Notes under the pieces: model-generated
Databases searched by the model: none
Seen by the model: only the letters and a program-made list of their open reading frames with translations
Told to the model about the DNA's origin: nothing
Shown: piece by piece, positions 50,608 through 60,409 of the stretch
Layout: each line of letters starts with the position of its first letter
Numbering within the stretch: the stretch's first letter is position 1
Program-made: the position numbers and the translations under genes
Source of the DNA: Streptomyces californicus
GTDB taxonomy: Bacteria; Actinomycetota; Actinomycetes; Streptomycetales; Streptomycetaceae
Reading direction: 5' to 3'
Length of the DNA stretch: 64,000 nt
Assembly (NCBI RefSeq): GCF_000717645.1
Contig: NZ_JNZZ01000003.1
Span: 1-64,000, forward strand

Positions 50608-51981
50608 TCAGACCTTGGCGGGCTGCCCGGCCGCGGCCTCCCGCTGCTCGGGGACCTCGTCGGCTTCGGCAGGGGACGGGCCGTGGCCGTCGTCCAGCAA
50701 AGTCTTCTCGTCGAACGGGATCCGGCCGGCCAGCACCTCGCCCACCCGCTCCTTGTCGATCTCCTTGGTCCAGTGGCCGACCAGGACCGTGGCGACCGCG
50801 TTGCCCGCGAAGTTGGTCAGGGCGCGGGCCTCGCTCATGAAGCGGTCGATGCCGACGATCAGGCCGACGCCGTCGACGAGTTCGGGGCGGTGCGACTGGA
50901 GGCCGCCGGCCAGCGTCGCCAGGCCCGCGCCGGTCACACCGGCCGCGCCCTTCGAGGCGATGACCATGAAGACCAGCAGCGAGATCTGCTCGCCCGCGCT
51001 CAGCGGGTCGCCCATCGCGTTGGCGATGAAGAGCGAGGACATCGTGAGGTAGATCGCGGTGCCGTCGAGGTTGAACGAGTAGCCGGTCGGCACGGTGATG
51101 CCGACGACGGGCTTGCTCACGCCCATGTGCTCCATCTTCGCGATGAGCCGGGGCAGCGCCGACTCGGACGAGGAGGTGGAGAGGATCAGCAGGAACTCGC
51201 GGCCCAGGTACTTCAGCAGCGCGAACAGGTTCACCCCGGCGACCAGGCGCAGGATCGCGCCGAGCACCACGAAGACGAACAGCGCGCAGGTGACGTAGAA
51301 GCCGATCATGATGATCGCCAGGGACTTCAGGGCGTCGAGGCCGGTCTCGCCCACCACCGCGGCGATCGCGCCGAACGCGCCGACCGGGGCGGCCCACATG
51401 ATCATGGCGAGGATGCGGAACACCAGGCGCTGGATGTGGGTGATGCCCCGGAGGATCGGCTCGCCCGTCTTCCCCATCGCCTGGAGCGCGAAGCCCGCGA
51501 GGAGCGCCACGAGGAGGGTCTGGAGGACCTCGCCCTCGGTGAAGGCGGAGACGATCGTGGTCGGGATGATGCCCAGCAGGAAGTCCGCGGTGGACTCGCC
51601 GGCGTCTCCGGCCTGCTTCGCGCCCGCCTCGCGGGCGGCCTCGGTGATGTGGAGGGTGGAGCCGGGCTCCAGGAAGTTGCCGACGAGCAGGCCGATGGCG
51701 AGGGCAACGGTCGACATGACCAGGAAGTAGCCCAGCGCCAGACCGCCGACCGCGCCGACCTTGGCGGCCTTGCGGACCGAGCCGACGCCCAGCACGATCG
51801 TGCAGAAGATGATCGGCGAGATCATCATCTTGATCAGGTTCACGAAACCGGTGCCGATGGGCTTCAGCTCGACGGCCACCCCGGGGGCCACGAAGCCCAC
51901 CAGGATGCCGAGCGCCACGGCGGCGATCACGGCGATGTACAGGTAGTGGGTGCGGTCCCGTCGTTTGGCTGTCACAGCCAT
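50608..51981 (-). CDS. dctA: C4-dicarboxylate:cation symporter DctA
   Basis: 457 aa, DAACS/glutamate transporter fold. Eight transmembrane helices with two re-entrant hairpins: the serine-rich loop STSSSESALPRL, the NMDGT-like NLDGTAIYLTMSS and a TM8 region with NFAGNAVATVLVGHW. KMMISPIIFCTIVLG and GKTGEPILRG are family markers. It imports succinate, malate or fumarate with protons or Na+. It is divergent from a sensor kinase whose regulator is of the DcuR/CitB type, so this is the expected target of that system. ATG at 51981 with GAGGAG upstream (an open frame extends to 52005). Confidence 0.95.
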   Translation of the reverse strand: MAVTAKRRDRTHYLYIAVIAAVALGILVGFVAPGVAVELKPIGTGFVNLIKMMISPIIFCTIVLGVGSVRKAAKVGAVGGLALGYFLVMSTVALAIGLLVGNFLEPGSTLHITEAAREAGAKQAGDAGESTADFLLGIIPTTIVSAFTEGEVLQTLLVALLAGFALQAMGKTGEPILRGITHIQRLVFRILAMIMWAAPVGAFGAIAAVVGETGLDALKSLAIIMIGFYVTCALFVFVVLGAILRLVAGVNLFALLKYLGREFLLILSTSSSESALPRLIAKMEHMGVSKPVVGITVPTGYSFNLDGTAIYLTMSSLFIANAMGDPLSAGEQISLLVFMVIASKGAAGVTGAGLATLAGGLQSHRPELVDGVGLIVGIDRFMSEARALTNFAGNAVATVLVGHWTKEIDKERVGEVLAGRIPFDEKTLLDDGHGPSPAEADEVPEQREAAAGQPAKV

Positions 51982-52139
51982 GGTGGGGCTCCTCGGCTCG
52001 GTCACGGTCGCCCCCGTCCCTGGGGGCTTCGGTGACTATCCACCGCCCTGTGACCCCGGTCACCCTTGCGTTCATATCGTTCACGGTCGTTTTCCGGCCA
52101 TTCGGAGAGGGTCCGGCCGGGCCAGGCAGACTGTGGGGT

Positions 52140-53876
52140 ATGCGCCTCCCCCGTACCCGCCCCCGGAGCCTGGCGGGCCAGCTCTTCGCCATGCAGGTCG
52201 TGCTGATCGCCGCCGTGGTGGCCGGATGCGCCGTGTTCGCGTACGTCTCCGGCAGCGCGCAGGCCGAGGAGACGGCCGAGCGGCAGGTGCGGGTGGCCGC
52301 CCTGGCGGTGGCCGATTCCCCCTCCGTACGCGAGGCGATCCGTACCCCGGACCCGTCGGCCGTACTCCAGCCGTACGCGGAGCGGGTGCGCGAGGACACC
52401 GGGATCGCCTTCGTCACGATCATGGACCCGCGGCGGGTGCGCTGGACGCATCCGGACACCCGCCAGATCGGGGACACCTTCCTCGGCAACACCGCGAGGG
52501 CCCTGCGCGGGGAGACCTTCACCGAGACGTACACCGGCACGCTCGGCCCCTCGATACGGGTGGTGACCCCGATCCTCGACGAGGGGAGGATCGTCGGCCT
52601 GGTCAGCGCGGGCATCACGGTGGACCGGGTCTCCTCGCAGGTACGGGAGCAGCTCGGCGCCCTCGCCATGGCGGCGGGCGGGGCGCTGGCCCTCGGCGGG
52701 ATCGGTACGTACGTGGTCAACGCCCGGCTGCGGCGGCACACCCACGGGATGAACGCGGCCGAGCTGAGCCGGCTGCACGACTACCACCAGGCGACGCTGC
52801 ACGCGGTGCGCGAGGGGCTGCTGATGCTGGACGGGCGGCGGCGGATCGCGCTGATCAACGACGCCGGGCGGGAGCTGCTGGGGCTCGGGCCCGAGGCGGA
52901 GGCGGTCGGCCGCACGGTCGACGAGCTGGCGCTGCCCGCGCCGCTGACCGGGGCGCTGCTGGCGTCGGAGGCGCGGGTGGACGAGCTGCACCTGACGGCG
53001 GAGCGGGTGGTCGTGGTCAACACCCGTCCGGTGGTGGGCGGTGAGCGGCGGGGCACGGTGGTGACCCTGCGGGACCACACCGAGCTGCAGGCGCTCTCCG
53101 GCGAGCTGGACTCCGAGCGCGGGTTCACGCAGGCGCTGCGCTCGCAGGCGCACGAGGCGGCGAACCGGCTGCACACGGTGGTCTCGCTGATCGAGCTGGG
53201 CCGGGTGGAGGAGGCCGTGGAGTTCGCGACGGCGGAGCTTGAGCTGGCGCAGGTGCTGACCGACCGGGTGGTGGGGGCGGTGGAGGAGCCGGTGCTGGCG
53301 GCCCTGCTGCTCGGCAAGGCGGCCCAGGCCAACGAGCGGGGCGTGGAGCTGGTCCTGGCGGAGGACAGCCTGATCGACGACGGCGCGCTGCCGCCGTCGC
53401 TCGCCCACCGGGACCTGGTGACGATCCTGGGGAACCTGATCGACAACGCGGTGGACGCCGTGTCGGAGGGCTTCGAAGGGGACGAGGGGGCGGCGGTGCC
53501 CGCGCCCCGGGCGGCCGGGGGCGCGGCGGGCCGGGCGCGGGTGACGGTGACGGCGCTGGCGGACGAGCGGGAGCTGCTGCTGCGGGTGGCGGACAACGGC
53601 GCGGGCATCGGCCCGGAGGCGGCGGACGAGGTGTTCCGGCGCGGCTGGTCGACGCACGGGGCGGGGCGCGGCCTCGGCCTGGCGCTGGTGCGGCAGGCGG
53701 CGCACCGCAACGGGGGCACCGTGGAGCTGGACGCGGGTCCGGACGGCGGCGCGCGGTTCACCGTACGGCTGCCGCTCGGGGAGCGTACGGCGGGGATCCG
53801 GCCGGAGAGCGGGGCGGGGCCGGGAAGAGGGCCCGGGTCCGGGAGCGGGAAGACGTCCGAGGGGGTGACGGCATGA
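52140..53876 (+). CDS. Sensor histidine kinase (DcuS/CitA/DctB-like)
   Basis: 578 aa. TM1 (LFAMQVVLIAAVVAGCAVFAYV), a periplasmic-type PAS/sCache domain (about 40-160) with RIRWTHPDTRQIG-like and RGETFTETYTGTLGPSIRVVTPI segments typical of the citrate/dicarboxylate sensors, TM2 (LAMAAGGALALGGIGTYVV), an internal PAS domain and a Spo0B-like transmitter. The phosphoacceptor is in RSQAHEAANRLHTV, and the ATPase has ILGNLIDNAVDAV and GAGRGLGLALV. It should sense C4-dicarboxylate or citrate outside the cell and phosphorylate the coupled regulator. The stop overlaps the next start by four bases. Confidence 0.92.
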   Translation: MRLPRTRPRSLAGQLFAMQVVLIAAVVAGCAVFAYVSGSAQAEETAERQVRVAALAVADSPSVREAIRTPDPSAVLQPYAERVREDTGIAFVTIMDPRRVRWTHPDTRQIGDTFLGNTARALRGETFTETYTGTLGPSIRVVTPILDEGRIVGLVSAGITVDRVSSQVREQLGALAMAAGGALALGGIGTYVVNARLRRHTHGMNAAELSRLHDYHQATLHAVREGLLMLDGRRRIALINDAGRELLGLGPEAEAVGRTVDELALPAPLTGALLASEARVDELHLTAERVVVVNTRPVVGGERRGTVVTLRDHTELQALSGELDSERGFTQALRSQAHEAANRLHTVVSLIELGRVEEAVEFATAELELAQVLTDRVVGAVEEPVLAALLLGKAAQANERGVELVLAEDSLIDDGALPPSLAHRDLVTILGNLIDNAVDAVSEGFEGDEGAAVPAPRAAGGAAGRARVTVTALADERELLLRVADNGAGIGPEAADEVFRRGWSTHGAGRGLGLALVRQAAHRNGGTVELDAGPDGGARFTVRLPLGERTAGIRPESGAGPGRGPGSGSGKTSEGVTA

Positions 53877-54547
53877 TCCGGGTGCTGGTGGTGGAGGACG
53901 ATCCGGTGGCGGCCGACGCCCACCAGATGTACGTGGAGCGGGTGGAGGGCTTCACGGTGACGGCGGTGGCGCACACCCGGGCGGCGGCGGTGCGGGCGCT
54001 GGAGCGGACCCCGGTCGACCTGCTGCTGCTCGACCTCTATCTGCCCGACGGGCACGGGCTCGGGCTGCTGCGCTCCCTGCGCGCCTCCGGCCACGGGGCC
54101 GACGTGATCGCGGTGACCTCGGCGCGGGATCTGACGGTGGTGCGCGAGGGGGTGTCGCTCGGCGTCGTGCAGTACGTGCTGAAGCCGTTCACGTACCCCA
54201 CGCTGCGGGACCGGCTGGTGCGGTACGCGGAGTTCCGGGGGGTCGCCGGGGAGGCGAGCGGCCAGGAGGAGGTGGACCGGGCGCTGGGCGCGCTGCGGGT
54301 CGCGGAGCCGGCCGCGCTGCCCAAGGGGCTGAGCGCGCCGACGCTGGAGGCGGTGACCCGGGTGCTGAAGGAGGCCCCGGAAGGGGTGACGGCGGCGGCC
54401 GCCGGGGAGCTGCTGGGCATGTCGCGGATCACCGCCCGGCGGTATCTGGAGCATCTGGTGGCCGTCGGCAGCGCCGCGAGGCGTCCGCATTACGGACAGG
54501 TCGGCAGACCGGAACTGCATTACCGCTGGCTGGCCTCCGGGCGCTGA
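53873..54547 (+). CDS. Response regulator (DcuR/CitB family)
   Basis: 224 aa. Receiver domain with VVEDDPVAADAH, phosphoacceptor in LLLLDLYLPDGHGL (about Asp54), VTSARD and LKPFTYPTLRDRL. The C-terminal part (about 155-220) is a helix-turn-helix of the CitB type: AAAGELLGMSRITARRYLEHLVAVGSAARRPHYGQVGRPELHYRW. The ATGA overlap with the kinase gives tight coupling. The likely target is dctA, transcribed divergently from the kinase gene. Confidence 0.93.
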   Translation: MIRVLVVEDDPVAADAHQMYVERVEGFTVTAVAHTRAAAVRALERTPVDLLLLDLYLPDGHGLGLLRSLRASGHGADVIAVTSARDLTVVREGVSLGVVQYVLKPFTYPTLRDRLVRYAEFRGVAGEASGQEEVDRALGALRVAEPAALPKGLSAPTLEAVTRVLKEAPEGVTAAAAGELLGMSRITARRYLEHLVAVGSAARRPHYGQVGRPELHYRWLASGR

Positions 54548-54738
54548 CCGGAGGACGGCCGACGGGCCGACAAGCGCTTGCCGGTCGGTTTTCGCTGATC
54601 GGACACGCTCGTGAAGGTTCTGCGAAGGCGCGAAAGAAAGCGCTGGTGGGGCGGGGTTACCGTACCGGCCGCGCGGTTCGCGCTCAGAGGTTCCTACGAA
54701 GCGTGAACTGTGCGGAACGTACCGTAGCCAGGACGGAA

Positions 54739-55443
54739 ATGGACTTCTACGGTGGGCGCGTGCACCCCACCCCGCCCTTCAACGCCCCCGCCGCGCGCCG
54801 TCTCCGCGAGGCACTGGGGATGGCTCCCGGCCATGTCGCCTACGGGCTCGCCGCCCAGTACGGACTCCGGATCAGCGCCGAGACGGTCATCGCCTGGGAG
54901 CGCGGCGCCGCGATCCCGGCCGAGCGCGAGCTGACGGCCCTGGCCGGTGTCCTGTGGTGCGCCCCGGGCGAACTGCTGGCCGCCGCCACCACGCTGCGCG
55001 AGCACCGGCTGGCCCGGGAGCTGACGGTGGACGACCTGGCCCGGCAGCTCGGGATGACCGGCGCCTCGTATCTGCGGATGGAGGAGTCGGGGCGCTGGCG
55101 GGGCAACGAGAAGCAGTCGGCGGCGCTGTGCCGGGCGCTGGGGCTGACGGCGGCGCAGTTCCTGACCGCGACCGGCCGGGACGCGGAGCTGGCGGACCTG
55201 CTGAACAGCGCGGTCACCACGCGCTGGCAGGCGTACGTCCGCCCGGTCGCCAAGGTCGTCCCGATGGACCGGGCCCGGGTCCAGGACGTGCTGGAGCAGT
55301 TGCACACCGACTACCAGGCCCTGATGGTCTCCACGCTGAGCTGGAGCAGCACGGGGCAGGAGCGCTCCGGATCGACGGGCGACGCGGGCCGGGCGTTCCT
55401 GTCCCGGGTGGTCGAGCAGTTCTGGCGGACCGCCGGGGTGTGA
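54739..55443 (+). CDS. Helix-turn-helix DNA-binding protein with two XRE-like modules
   Basis: 234 aa. The N-terminal half PPFNAPAARRLREALGMAPGHVAYGLAAQYGLRISAETVIAWERG and the central LTVDDLARQLGMTGASYLRMEESGRWRGNEKQSAALCRALGL are two XRE-like helix-turn-helix units in series. The C-terminal segment (TTRWQAYVRPVAKVVP..) is conserved in Streptomyces homologues as I recall, but its function is unknown. There is no signal peptide. A GTG at 54760 (VHPTPPFN) is an alternative start to the ATG at 54739, which has AGGACG upstream. It is a likely regulator without an assigned target, located between dctR-type and pfkA genes. Confidence 0.82.
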   Translation: MDFYGGRVHPTPPFNAPAARRLREALGMAPGHVAYGLAAQYGLRISAETVIAWERGAAIPAERELTALAGVLWCAPGELLAAATTLREHRLARELTVDDLARQLGMTGASYLRMEESGRWRGNEKQSAALCRALGLTAAQFLTATGRDAELADLLNSAVTTRWQAYVRPVAKVVPMDRARVQDVLEQLHTDYQALMVSTLSWSSTGQERSGSTGDAGRAFLSRVVEQFWRTAGV

Positions 55444-55556
55444 CTCCGCACGGGCCGCCCGTGCGGCCCGTGCGGTCCCGGACCGGCCGCGCGTGCGAGT
55501 CCCGTCGTGCCCGGTCCTGTCCGCGCGGCCCCTAGCCGAGCCTGGCCGGTCGGCCG

Positions 55557-55611
55557 CCGGTCAGCCGACCGGTCAGCCGGTCAGCCGGTCGGTCAGCCGG
55601 CCGGTCAGTCG
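55557..55611. repeat. CCGGTCAGC short tandem repeats after pfkA
   Basis: About six degenerate copies of CCGGTCAGC (for example 55568-55586 and 55595-55608) fill the space between the convergent HTH and pfkA genes. They give the plus strand a repeated GGTCAGCC pattern. Confidence 0.7.
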
Positions 55612-55627
55612 GCCCGGGGAACAGTCA

Positions 55628-56653
55628 CTAGAAGACCGACTCGGCCTCGTACATCCGCTCGGCGGGCACCCGCTTCAGCTGGGTGACGGCCTCGGCGAGC
55701 GGGACCATGGCGATGTCGGTGCCGCGCAGGGCGGTCATCCGGCCGAAGTCGCCGCGGTGGACGGCCTCCACGGCGTGCCAGCCGAAGCGGGTGGCGAGCA
55801 CCCGGTCGTACGCGGTCGGGGTGCCGCCGCGCTGAACGTGGCCGAGAATGACCGGTCGGGCCTCCTTGCCGAGCCGGGTCTCCAGCTCGATGGCGAGCCG
55901 GTTGCCGATGCCCTGGAAGCGCTCGTGGCCGTACTGGTCGATCTCGCCCTTGGCGTACGGCATGGAGCCCTCGGCCGGGTGCGCGCCCTCGGCGACGCAG
56001 ATGACGGCGAACTTCTTGCCGCGCGAGAACCGCTCCTCGACCATCTTGACCAGGTCGTCGACCTGGAAGGGCCGCTCGGGAAGGCAGATTCCGTGGGCGC
56101 CGCCGGCCATCCCGGACTCCAGCGCGATCCATCCGGCGTGCCGGCCCATGACCTCGACGACCATCACGCGCTGGTGCGACTCGGCGGTGGTCTTCAGACG
56201 GTCTATGGCCTCGGTCGCGACGCCCACCGCCGTGTCGAATCCGAACGTGCGGTCGGTGGAGGAGATGTCGTTGTCGATGGTCTTCGGGACGCCGACGACC
56301 GGCATGCCCGCGTCGGAGAGCATTCGGGCCGCGGTCAGCGTGCCCTCGCCGCCGATCGGGATGAGCGCGTCGATGCCGTAGCGGCGGGACAGCTCCGCGC
56401 AGTTCTCCGCGGCCTCGCGCAGCCGGTCGCGCTCCAGCCGGGCCGAGCCGAGGATGGTGCCGCCGCGGGCGAGGATGCCGCTCACCGCGTTGAGGTCGAG
56501 GGGGCGGTAGTGGCCGTCGAGCAGCCCCTTGAAGCCGTCCTCGAAGCCGATGACCTCGTCGCCGTGACCCACGACGGCCCGGTGGACGACCGACCGGATC
56601 ACTGCGTTCAGGCCGGGGCAGTCGCCGCCCGCGGTGAGAATTCCGATGCGCAT
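55628..56653 (-). CDS. pfkA: 6-phosphofructokinase PfkA
   Basis: 341 aa, normal length for an actinobacterial PFK. Motifs: MRIGILTAGGDCPGLNAVIR at the start (nucleotide loop), IPIGGEGTLTAARML, FDTAVGVATEAIDRL, MGRHAGWIALESG (substrate-binding MGR) and GHVQRGGTPTAYDR. It converts fructose 6-phosphate to fructose 1,6-bisphosphate using ATP; Streptomyces enzymes of this type are ATP-dependent as I recall. The ATG at 56653 follows AGGAGACACACCTCG. It is divergent from pta-ackA with a 348-bp gap, and with pyk forms a local glycolysis/overflow block. Confidence 0.95.
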   Translation of the reverse strand: MRIGILTAGGDCPGLNAVIRSVVHRAVVGHGDEVIGFEDGFKGLLDGHYRPLDLNAVSGILARGGTILGSARLERDRLREAAENCAELSRRYGIDALIPIGGEGTLTAARMLSDAGMPVVGVPKTIDNDISSTDRTFGFDTAVGVATEAIDRLKTTAESHQRVMVVEVMGRHAGWIALESGMAGGAHGICLPERPFQVDDLVKMVEERFSRGKKFAVICVAEGAHPAEGSMPYAKGEIDQYGHERFQGIGNRLAIELETRLGKEARPVILGHVQRGGTPTAYDRVLATRFGWHAVEAVHRGDFGRMTALRGTDIAMVPLAEAVTQLKRVPAERMYEAESVF

Positions 56654-57001
56654 CGAGGTGTGTCTCCTGCTCGCTAGTCGCGCTTTTCCGGGAGGCCGAC
56701 CGTGGCGGCCCCCGTGCCCTGAACCAGGACGAGTGTCCCATGCCCGGCACGGGAGCCGCGCTTTCGGGCGGTCCGGGCCGTGACGGTGCAGGAGGGGTAC
56801 GGGGCCGCTCAGCGGGTTTCCCGGGCGGGTGGGGGGCACCCTCTCCGGCGGGCGGTCTAGCGGCCCCCGCAGGTATCGTCAAGAGTCGATGCAGGCCAAT
56901 GCCGTACCCGGCGGAGCACGGGCGGGCACGGGGGCTCCACCCCGTCCGGACGCCCGGCGTGCTGCGGGGTGCGGCGCCGAAACACGGACGGGAGAGCACG
57001 C
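56654..57001. other. Divergent pfkA/pta promoter region
   Basis: No gene is supported. TATCGT at 56873-56878 is a possible -10 on the plus strand for pta. GGGAGAG at 56991-56997 is the ribosome site of pta. The pfkA promoter must lie in the same 348 bases, and no operator was recognised. Confidence 0.45.
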
Positions 57002-59083
57002 GTGGCGCGGAGCGTGTACGTGACCGGGATCGAGCGGGGGGACGGCCGCCAGGTCGTCGAGCTGGGAGTCATGGAGCTTCTGACGCGTCAGGTGGACCGG
57101 GTCGGGGTCTTCCGCCCGCTGGTCCACGACGGGCCCGACCGGCTCTACGAACTGCTGCGGGCCCGCTACCGGCTCTCCCAGAGCCCCGCCTCCGTCTACG
57201 GCCTGGACTACCACGAGGCGTCCGCCGTACAGGCCGAGAAGGGCACCGACGAGCTGGTCTCGCAGCTCGTCGAACGCTTCCACCGGGTGGCCCGGGAGTA
57301 CGAGGCGGTCCTCGTCCTCGGCAGCGACTTCGCCGCCACCCAGCTCCCCGACGAGCTTGCCCTGAACGCCCGGCTGGCCAACGAGCTCGGCGCCTCCGTG
57401 ATCGGGGTGGTCGGCGGCAAGGGCCAGAACGCGGAGTCCGTCCGCGCCGAGACCCGCAACGCCTACCGCGCCTACGCCGGGCTCGGCTGCGACGTGCTCG
57501 CCATGGTGGTGAACCGGGTCGCCGCCGAGGACCGGGCGGCGATAGCGGAGCGGCTCGCGGCCCGGCTGCCGGTGCCCGTCTCCGTCCTGCCGGACGATCC
57601 GGCGCTCTCGGCCCCCACGGTCGCCCAGATCACCGCCGCGCTGGACGGCACGGTGCTGCTCGGCGACGACTCGGGGCTCGCGCGGGACGCGCTGGACTTC
57701 GTGTTCGGCGGGGCGATGCTGCCCAACCTGCTGAACGCGCTGACGCCCGGCTGTCTGGTGGTCACCCCCGGCGACCGGGCCGACCTGGTGGTGGGGTCGC
57801 TGGCCGCGCACAGCGCGGGCACCCCGCCCATCGCGGGCGTGCTGCTGACCCTGGACGAGCGGCCCGGCGAGGAGATACTCACCCTGGCCGCGCGGCTCGC
57901 ACCGGGGACCCCGGTGGTGTCGGTGGCCGGCGGCTCCTTCCCCACGGCGGCCGAACTCTTCACCCTCGAAGGCAAGTTGAACGCGGCGACGCCCCGCAAG
58001 GCGGAGACCGCGCTCGGCCTGTTCGAACGCCATGTGGACACCGGGGCGCTGCTGGAGCGGATCTCGGTGGCCCGCAGCGCACGCGTGACGCCGATGATGT
58101 TCGAGCACGAGCTGCTGGAGCAGGCCCGGTCCGACCGCAAGCGCGTGGTGCTGCCGGAGGGCACGGAGGAGCGGGTGCTGCGCGCCGCCGACGTGCTGAT
58201 GCGCCGGGACGTCTGCGACCTCACGCTCCTCGGCGACGTGGACGTGATCCGCAAGAAGGCCGCCGACCTCGGCGTGGACCTGACGCAGACCCAGCTGATC
58301 GACCCGCACACCTCGGAGCTGCGGCAGACGTTCGCTGAGCGGTACGCCGAGCTGCGCGCGCACCGCGGGGTGACGGTGGAGCTGGCGTACGACGTGGTGG
58401 CGGACGTGAACTACTTCGGCACGCTGATGGTGCAGGAGGGTCTCGCCGACGGGATGGTGTCCGGATCGGTGCACTCCACGGCCGCCACGATCCGCCCGGC
58501 CTTCGAGATCATCAAGACCAAGCCGGACGCGTCGATCGTCTCGTCGGTCTTCTTCATGTGCCTGGCCGACAAGGTCCTCGTGTACGGCGACTGCGCGGTC
58601 AACCCGGATCCGGACGCCGAGCAGCTCGCGGACATCGCGGTGCAGTCGGCGGCGACCGCGGCCCGCTTCGGCGTGGAGCCGCGGGTGGCGATGCTGTCGT
58701 ACTCGACCGGCACCTCGGGCTCCGGCGCGGACGTCGACAAGGTGCGCGAGGCGACCGAGCGGGTGCGGGCCGAGCGGCCGGACCTGCGGGTGGAGGGGCC
58801 GATCCAGTACGACGCGGCGGTCGAGCCGACCGTCGCGGCGACGAAGCTGCCGGACTCGGAGGTCGCGGGCCGGGCGTCCGTGCTGATCTTCCCGGACCTG
58901 AACACCGGCAACAACACCTACAAGGCCGTGCAGCGCTCGGCCGGCGCGGTGGCGGTCGGCCCGGTCCTCCAGGGCCTGCGCAAGCCGGTCAACGACCTCT
59001 CGCGCGGCGCGCTCGTCCAGGACATCGTCAACACGGTGGCCATCACGGCGATCCAGGCCCAGGGCGAGGAGCGCCCCGCATGA
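57002..59083 (+). CDS. pta: Phosphate acetyltransferase Pta
   Basis: 693 aa from GTG with GGGAGAG upstream, a long-form Pta. N-terminal P-loop-like domain (about 1-215) begins VYVTGIERGDGRQVVELGV; the loop is atypical. The DRTGG domain (about 215-330) is followed by the PTA catalytic domain (about 370-690): DRKRVVLPEGTEERVLRAAD, GLADGMVSGSVHSTAATIRPA, MLSYSTGTSGSGADVDKV and FPDLNTGNNTYKAVQRSAGAVAVGP. It converts acetyl-CoA and Pi to acetyl phosphate. The stop overlaps ackA by four bases, so Pta and AckA are made together for acetate overflow or assimilation. Confidence 0.95.
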   Translation: MARSVYVTGIERGDGRQVVELGVMELLTRQVDRVGVFRPLVHDGPDRLYELLRARYRLSQSPASVYGLDYHEASAVQAEKGTDELVSQLVERFHRVAREYEAVLVLGSDFAATQLPDELALNARLANELGASVIGVVGGKGQNAESVRAETRNAYRAYAGLGCDVLAMVVNRVAAEDRAAIAERLAARLPVPVSVLPDDPALSAPTVAQITAALDGTVLLGDDSGLARDALDFVFGGAMLPNLLNALTPGCLVVTPGDRADLVVGSLAAHSAGTPPIAGVLLTLDERPGEEILTLAARLAPGTPVVSVAGGSFPTAAELFTLEGKLNAATPRKAETALGLFERHVDTGALLERISVARSARVTPMMFEHELLEQARSDRKRVVLPEGTEERVLRAADVLMRRDVCDLTLLGDVDVIRKKAADLGVDLTQTQLIDPHTSELRQTFAERYAELRAHRGVTVELAYDVVADVNYFGTLMVQEGLADGMVSGSVHSTAATIRPAFEIIKTKPDASIVSSVFFMCLADKVLVYGDCAVNPDPDAEQLADIAVQSAATAARFGVEPRVAMLSYSTGTSGSGADVDKVREATERVRAERPDLRVEGPIQYDAAVEPTVAATKLPDSEVAGRASVLIFPDLNTGNNTYKAVQRSAGAVAVGPVLQGLRKPVNDLSRGALVQDIVNTVAITAIQAQGEERPA

Positions 59084-60336
59084 CGACGACCCCCTTCCCC
59101 GACCACGAAAGCACGGCTGCCCCTGTGGAACCGCACCGCGTCCTCGTCCTCAACTCCGGCTCCTCGTCGGTGAAGTACCAGCTCCTCGACATGCGGGACC
59201 GCTCCCGGCTGGCCTCGGGCCTGGTCGAGCGGATCGGCGAGGAGACCTCGCGGCTGGTGCACACGCCGCTGACCGGCGGTGGTGCGGAGCCCCGGGAGCG
59301 TACGGGGCGGATCGCCGACCACGAGGAGGCGCTGAGGGCCGCGGCCGAGGAGCTGGCGGCGGACGGGCTCGGCCTGGACTCCCCCGAACTCGCCGCGATC
59401 GGGCACCGGGTGGTCCACGGCGGGCTGCGGTTCAGCGAGCCAACCGTGATCACCGACGAGGTGCTGAAGGAGATCGAGCGGCTGGTCCCGGTCGCGCCGC
59501 TGCACAACCCGGCGAACATCACGGGCATCGTCACGGCGCGGGCGCTGCGGCCCGATCTGCCGCAGGTGGCGGTCTTCGACACGGCGTTCCACACGACGAT
59601 GCCGGAGTCGGCCGCCCGGTACGCGATCGACGTGGAGACCGCCGACGCGCACCGCATCCGCCGCTACGGCTTCCACGGCACCTCGCACGCGTACGTCTCG
59701 CGGAAGACGGCCGAGCTGCTGGGCAAGGGCCCCGAGGAGGTGAACGTCATCGTGCTGCACCTGGGCAACGGGGCGTCGGCCTCGGCGGTCAGGGGCGGGC
59801 GGTGCGTGGACACCTCCATGGGGCTGACCCCCTTGGAGGGGCTCGTGATGGGTACGCGCTCCGGGGACGTCGATCCGGCGGTCACCTTCCACCTCAAGCG
59901 GGTGGCGGGCATGTCCGCCGACGAGATCGACGTCCTGCTGAACAAGAAGAGCGGGCTGGTCGGCCTCTGCGGCGACAACGACATGCGGGTGATCCGCCGC
60001 CGGATCGACGAGGGCGACGAGCGGGCGGCGCTGGCCTTCGACATCTACATCCACCGGCTGAAGAAGTACATCGGCGCCTACACGGCGGTGCTCGGCCGGG
60101 TGGACGCGGTGGCGTTCACGGCGGGGGTCGGCGAGAACGCGGCGCCGGTGCGGGAAGCTGCCATCGCGGGCCTGGAGGAGCTGGGCATGGCGGTGGACGC
60201 CGGGCTCAACGCCGTACGGTCCGGGGAGCCGCGGCTGATCTCGCCGGAGTACGCGCGGGTGGCGGTCGCCGTGGTGCCGACGGACGAGGAGCTGGAGATC
60301 GCCGACCAGACGTTCGCGCTCGTCGAGGGGGCGTGA
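59080..60336 (+). CDS. ackA: Acetate kinase AckA
   Basis: 418 aa, ATG overlapping the pta stop. ASKHA fold signatures: RVLVLNSGSSSVKYQLLDM (phosphate 1), FDTAFHTTMPESAARY, YGFHGTSHAYV, VIVLHLGNGASASAVRGG, GLTPLEGLVMGTRSGDVDP and TAGVGENAAPVREA. It transfers the phosphoryl group of acetyl phosphate to ADP, giving ATP and acetate, and runs in reverse on acetate. The N-terminus has a short 20-residue extension (TTTPFPDHESTAAPVEPH). It is separated from pyk by about 100 bp. Confidence 0.96.
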   Translation: MTTTPFPDHESTAAPVEPHRVLVLNSGSSSVKYQLLDMRDRSRLASGLVERIGEETSRLVHTPLTGGGAEPRERTGRIADHEEALRAAAEELAADGLGLDSPELAAIGHRVVHGGLRFSEPTVITDEVLKEIERLVPVAPLHNPANITGIVTARALRPDLPQVAVFDTAFHTTMPESAARYAIDVETADAHRIRRYGFHGTSHAYVSRKTAELLGKGPEEVNVIVLHLGNGASASAVRGGRCVDTSMGLTPLEGLVMGTRSGDVDPAVTFHLKRVAGMSADEIDVLLNKKSGLVGLCGDNDMRVIRRRIDEGDERAALAFDIYIHRLKKYIGAYTAVLGRVDAVAFTAGVGENAAPVREAAIAGLEELGMAVDAGLNAVRSGEPRLISPEYARVAVAVVPTDEELEIADQTFALVEGA

Positions 60337-60397
60337 CGTACGCCTCGGACGGGTCGACAACTGAGCACCCCCGCGCCCTTTTGTATCTTCCACCAGA

Positions 60398-60409
60398 CGG
60401 AATATTCCG
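60398..60409. promoter_or_regulatory. Palindrome upstream of pyk
   Basis: Perfect 12-bp dyad CGGAATATTCCG, 30 bp before the pyk start, in an AT-rich patch (TTTTGTATCTTCCACC upstream). It may be an operator or overlap the -10 region; the binding protein is unknown. Confidence 0.4.
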